From: Elusimicrobia bacterium UBA5214
Lineage (GTDB): Bacteria > Elusimicrobiota > UBA5214
DNA: 6,684 nt
Direction of reading: 5' to 3'
Assembly: GCA_002412545.1 (NCBI GenBank)
Contig: DHVG01000013.1
Coordinates: 253,579-260,262 of the forward strand
Below, piece after piece: positions 5,581 to 6,684 of this stretch. The first letter of the stretch is position 1; every line of letters starts with the position of its first letter. The notes beneath the pieces are model-generated. The model was given only the letters and a program-made list of their open reading frames with translations. It was not told the DNA's origin and made no database searches. The translations under genes were made by a program, and so were the position numbers.

Positions 5581-6018
5581 TTAAAGATTCGGATAATTTT
5601 TTCTAAGCCAATTAAGAACTACTTCTAAAAACCCTTCAGCTTCTTTAATTAACTCTTCCGCTTCTGATTCTGAGATTCCACCAGCATAATCGTAATCAGT
5701 TATATTCCTTTTCGCTCTACAGGAATCAAAATAATCTGCTAAATCCTGATAGTTCCTGTCCATTATCACTTTCATTGCCTGAAAGACAGTAAAGTGATGT
5801 CCGGTTCCTTGTGGTTCATATCCCTTGCAATAAATAAGGACACTGGCTAATTGTAACACTGCATTATAGGCGCAAGCAAACTTTCTATCCGGGGAAAGAC
5901 CTTCTACTTTTGCATCTTTTATATCCCTCTTTACAAGTTCCAATAAATTAGCGATTTCTTTTTTAGATGTTTTATGTGGCTTTAATCTACCTTGATTTAA
6001 TAATTGTTTTAAGTTCAT
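5581..6018 (-). CDS. HEPN-domain protein, likely partner of the adjacent MNT nucleotidyltransferase
   Basis: From the ATG at 6018 it is 145 residues, soluble and largely helical, with no signal peptide or membrane segment. The motif region is GTGHHFTVFQAM (about 71-82), then DSCRAKRNITDYDYAGGIS (about 98-116), and a C-terminal amphipathic helix through LEVVLNWL. This fits the HEPN fold, where a conserved Arg-Asn near the last helices normally forms an RNase site Rx4-6H. Here Arg104-Asn105 is followed by Tyr109 and Tyr111 (RX4YXY), with no His at the usual place; I recall related HEPN proteins with RNxxDYD, possibly the SAV_6107-like group. The frame can be opened at a TTG (6033), but ATG 6018 has GGAAG five bases upstream. 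It overlaps the MNT gene by 32 nt, so translation is probably coupled. Role as toxin or other effector is inferred from this pairing. Confidence 0.8.
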   Translation of the reverse strand: MNLKQLLNQGRLKPHKTSKKEIANLLELVKRDIKDAKVEGLSPDRKFACAYNAVLQLASVLIYCKGYEPQGTGHHFTVFQAMKVIMDRNYQDLADYFDSCRAKRNITDYDYAGGISESEAEELIKEAEGFLEVVLNWLRKNYPNL

Positions 6019-6574
6019 TTTCACTTCCGACAATAAATATTTTCTTATCTTTCAAGACCGAACTAAGAAAATGGTCCTTCTGCTTAACTTTATTTATAAA
6101 TTCTTTGAGTGAAAACACTGCATAGTTAATTTCCCGCATTAATTCTTTTTTAGGTTTAGAAAGAATGCTGGAAAGTTCTTTTGAGGAGATTTCGCCGATA
6201 ACCATTAAATCAATATCGCTTGAAAAACTTTCTCTACCCTGAGCATAAGAACCGTATATAAAGGCAATCTTTATGCTATTTTTTCTTAGATGTTCTTTTA
6301 GTACTTCGGCAATTCCTACACTCTTAAAGAAAATTTGTTTTAACTCCTCAAAAATAGGACAATCTTTACTTAACTTGTAATAGATGCGATTCCCCTCTAT
6401 TGAACTTGTAATTAGACCGATATTCTTCAGTTTTTCTACCTCTCGCTGGACTCCCCGTATCGGTTGATGGGTAAGATTAGAGATTTGTCTCTGATAGTAG
6501 CTATTATCGGGATTAAATAAAAATAATTTTAGAATTTCTACTCTTGCCCTTGAAGAAAAAAGTTTATCTAACAT
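5987..6574 (-). CDS. Winged-helix/MNT-type nucleotidyltransferase, putative antitoxin and autoregulator
   Basis: This 195-residue protein has two parts. Residues about 1-70 form a winged helix-turn-helix of ArsR-like type: SSRARVEILKLFL, then YYQRQISNLTHQPIRGVQREVEKLKNIGLI as the recognition region, then EGNRIYYKL as the wing. Residues about 95-195 are a minimal nucleotidyltransferase of the Pol-beta superfamily with the exact GSX10DXD motif: Gly108-Ser109, Asp120 and Asp122. A possible third acidic residue is Glu148 in REINYAVFS. In MntA-HepT systems such an enzyme AMPylates the HEPN partner to neutralise it; here the overlapping downstream gene is a HEPN protein. The start is the ATG at 6574 with GAGGT six bases upstream. 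The fused DNA-binding domain plus the repeats in its own promoter suggest it represses the operon. The enzymatic role is from family knowledge; autoregulation is inference. Confidence 0.88.
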   Translation of the reverse strand: MLDKLFSSRARVEILKLFLFNPDNSYYQRQISNLTHQPIRGVQREVEKLKNIGLITSSIEGNRIYYKLSKDCPIFEELKQIFFKSVGIAEVLKEHLRKNSIKIAFIYGSYAQGRESFSSDIDLMVIGEISSKELSSILSKPKKELMREINYAVFSLKEFINKVKQKDHFLSSVLKDKKIFIVGSENELKTIIKSR

Positions 6575-6587
6575 AAAATTACCTCAG

Positions 6588-6628
6588 TATACATTTTGTA
6601 GTCAATTATATACAATTTGTAGTCAATT
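6588..6628. promoter_or_regulatory. Tandem operator-like direct repeats upstream of the MNT-HEPN operon
   Basis: Two 20-bp repeats, TATACATTTTGTAGTCAATT (6588-6607) and TATACAATTTGTAGTCAATT (6609-6628), differ at one base and lie 21 bp apart, two helical turns, so bound proteins would sit on the same DNA face. Each has a palindromic core: the right copy holds the perfect TACAA-T-TTGTA (6611-6621), the left TACAT-T-TTGTA (6590-6600). They cover the -35/-10 spacer and the start region, ideal for repression. The obvious candidate binder is the winged helix of the first gene. Confidence 0.7.
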
Positions 6629-6633
6629 GTCAA
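6605..6633 (-). promoter_or_regulatory. Perfect-consensus sigma-70 promoter of the MNT-HEPN operon
   Basis: On the minus strand TTGACA (6628-6633), a 17-bp spacer and TATAAT (6605-6610) match the consensus exactly. The start is expected near 6598-6599, giving a leader of about 25 nt before the ATG at 6574, enough to hold the GAGGT ribosome site at 6582-6586. The promoter is overlapped on both hexamers by the direct repeats, so it should be strong but repressible. Confidence 0.85.
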
Positions 6634-6666
6634 GCAGTAAGTTCCCTTATCAGTGAGTCCTGCCTG

Positions 6667-6684
6667 CCGAAAAAATCAGAAAAA
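6667..6684. repeat. 18-bp direct repeat, copy 2 (right of the MNT-HEPN operon)
   Basis: Identical to 5511-5528 over all 18 bases up to the window edge, so the true repeat may be longer. It is preceded by TGCCTG, giving a GCCTGCCG context similar to other palindromic repeats in the window. It lies about 35 bp upstream of the -35 box of the MNT-HEPN operon. Confidence 0.75.

Noticed and set aside
6019..6033. TTG start at 6033 for the HEPN gene
   Set aside because: ATG at 6018 has GGAAG at good spacing; the TTG has no Shine-Dalgarno and adds only five residues.

Overview
The window is AT-rich bacterial DNA in which every supportable gene lies on the minus strand. Gene order, Shine-Dalgarno sites and two promoters that match the sigma-70 consensus perfectly all point to a bacterium. 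The density of short palindromic and dispersed repeats in nearly every gap, and even inside a housekeeping gene, suggests an uncultivated lineage with a repeat-rich genome. I cannot name the phylum from this sequence.

Positions 1-4496 hold the carAB operon, read leftward: carA (glutamine amidotransferase subunit) then carB (synthetase subunit, missing only its last few residues at the window edge). Together they make carbamoyl phosphate from glutamine, bicarbonate and two ATP for pyrimidine and arginine synthesis. CarA carries an in-frame, GC-rich, repeat-derived insertion of about 29 residues just ahead of its catalytic cysteine strand. The 112-nt carA-carB gap contains a long imperfect hairpin built from CGGAT units repeated every 10 nt.

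Positions 4497-5141 have no gene. They contain a perfect TTGACA-17-TATAAT promoter facing carA, a predicted leader of about 440 nt, two REP-like palindromes and a U-tailed hairpin that is a candidate terminator or attenuator.

Positions 5142-5492 are the broken N-terminal piece of an AlbA_2-type (divergent AAA/Schlafen-like) gene whose remainder is overwritten by repeats with GGGAC/GTCCC motifs.

Positions 5581-6574 form a two-gene operon: a winged-helix plus MNT nucleotidyltransferase, overlapped by a HEPN-domain protein. It looks like a MntA-HepT-type toxin-antitoxin pair. Its promoter is a perfect consensus overlaid by two 20-bp near-identical direct repeats 21 bp apart, a likely autoregulatory operator. 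Copies of an 18-bp repeat bracket this operon.
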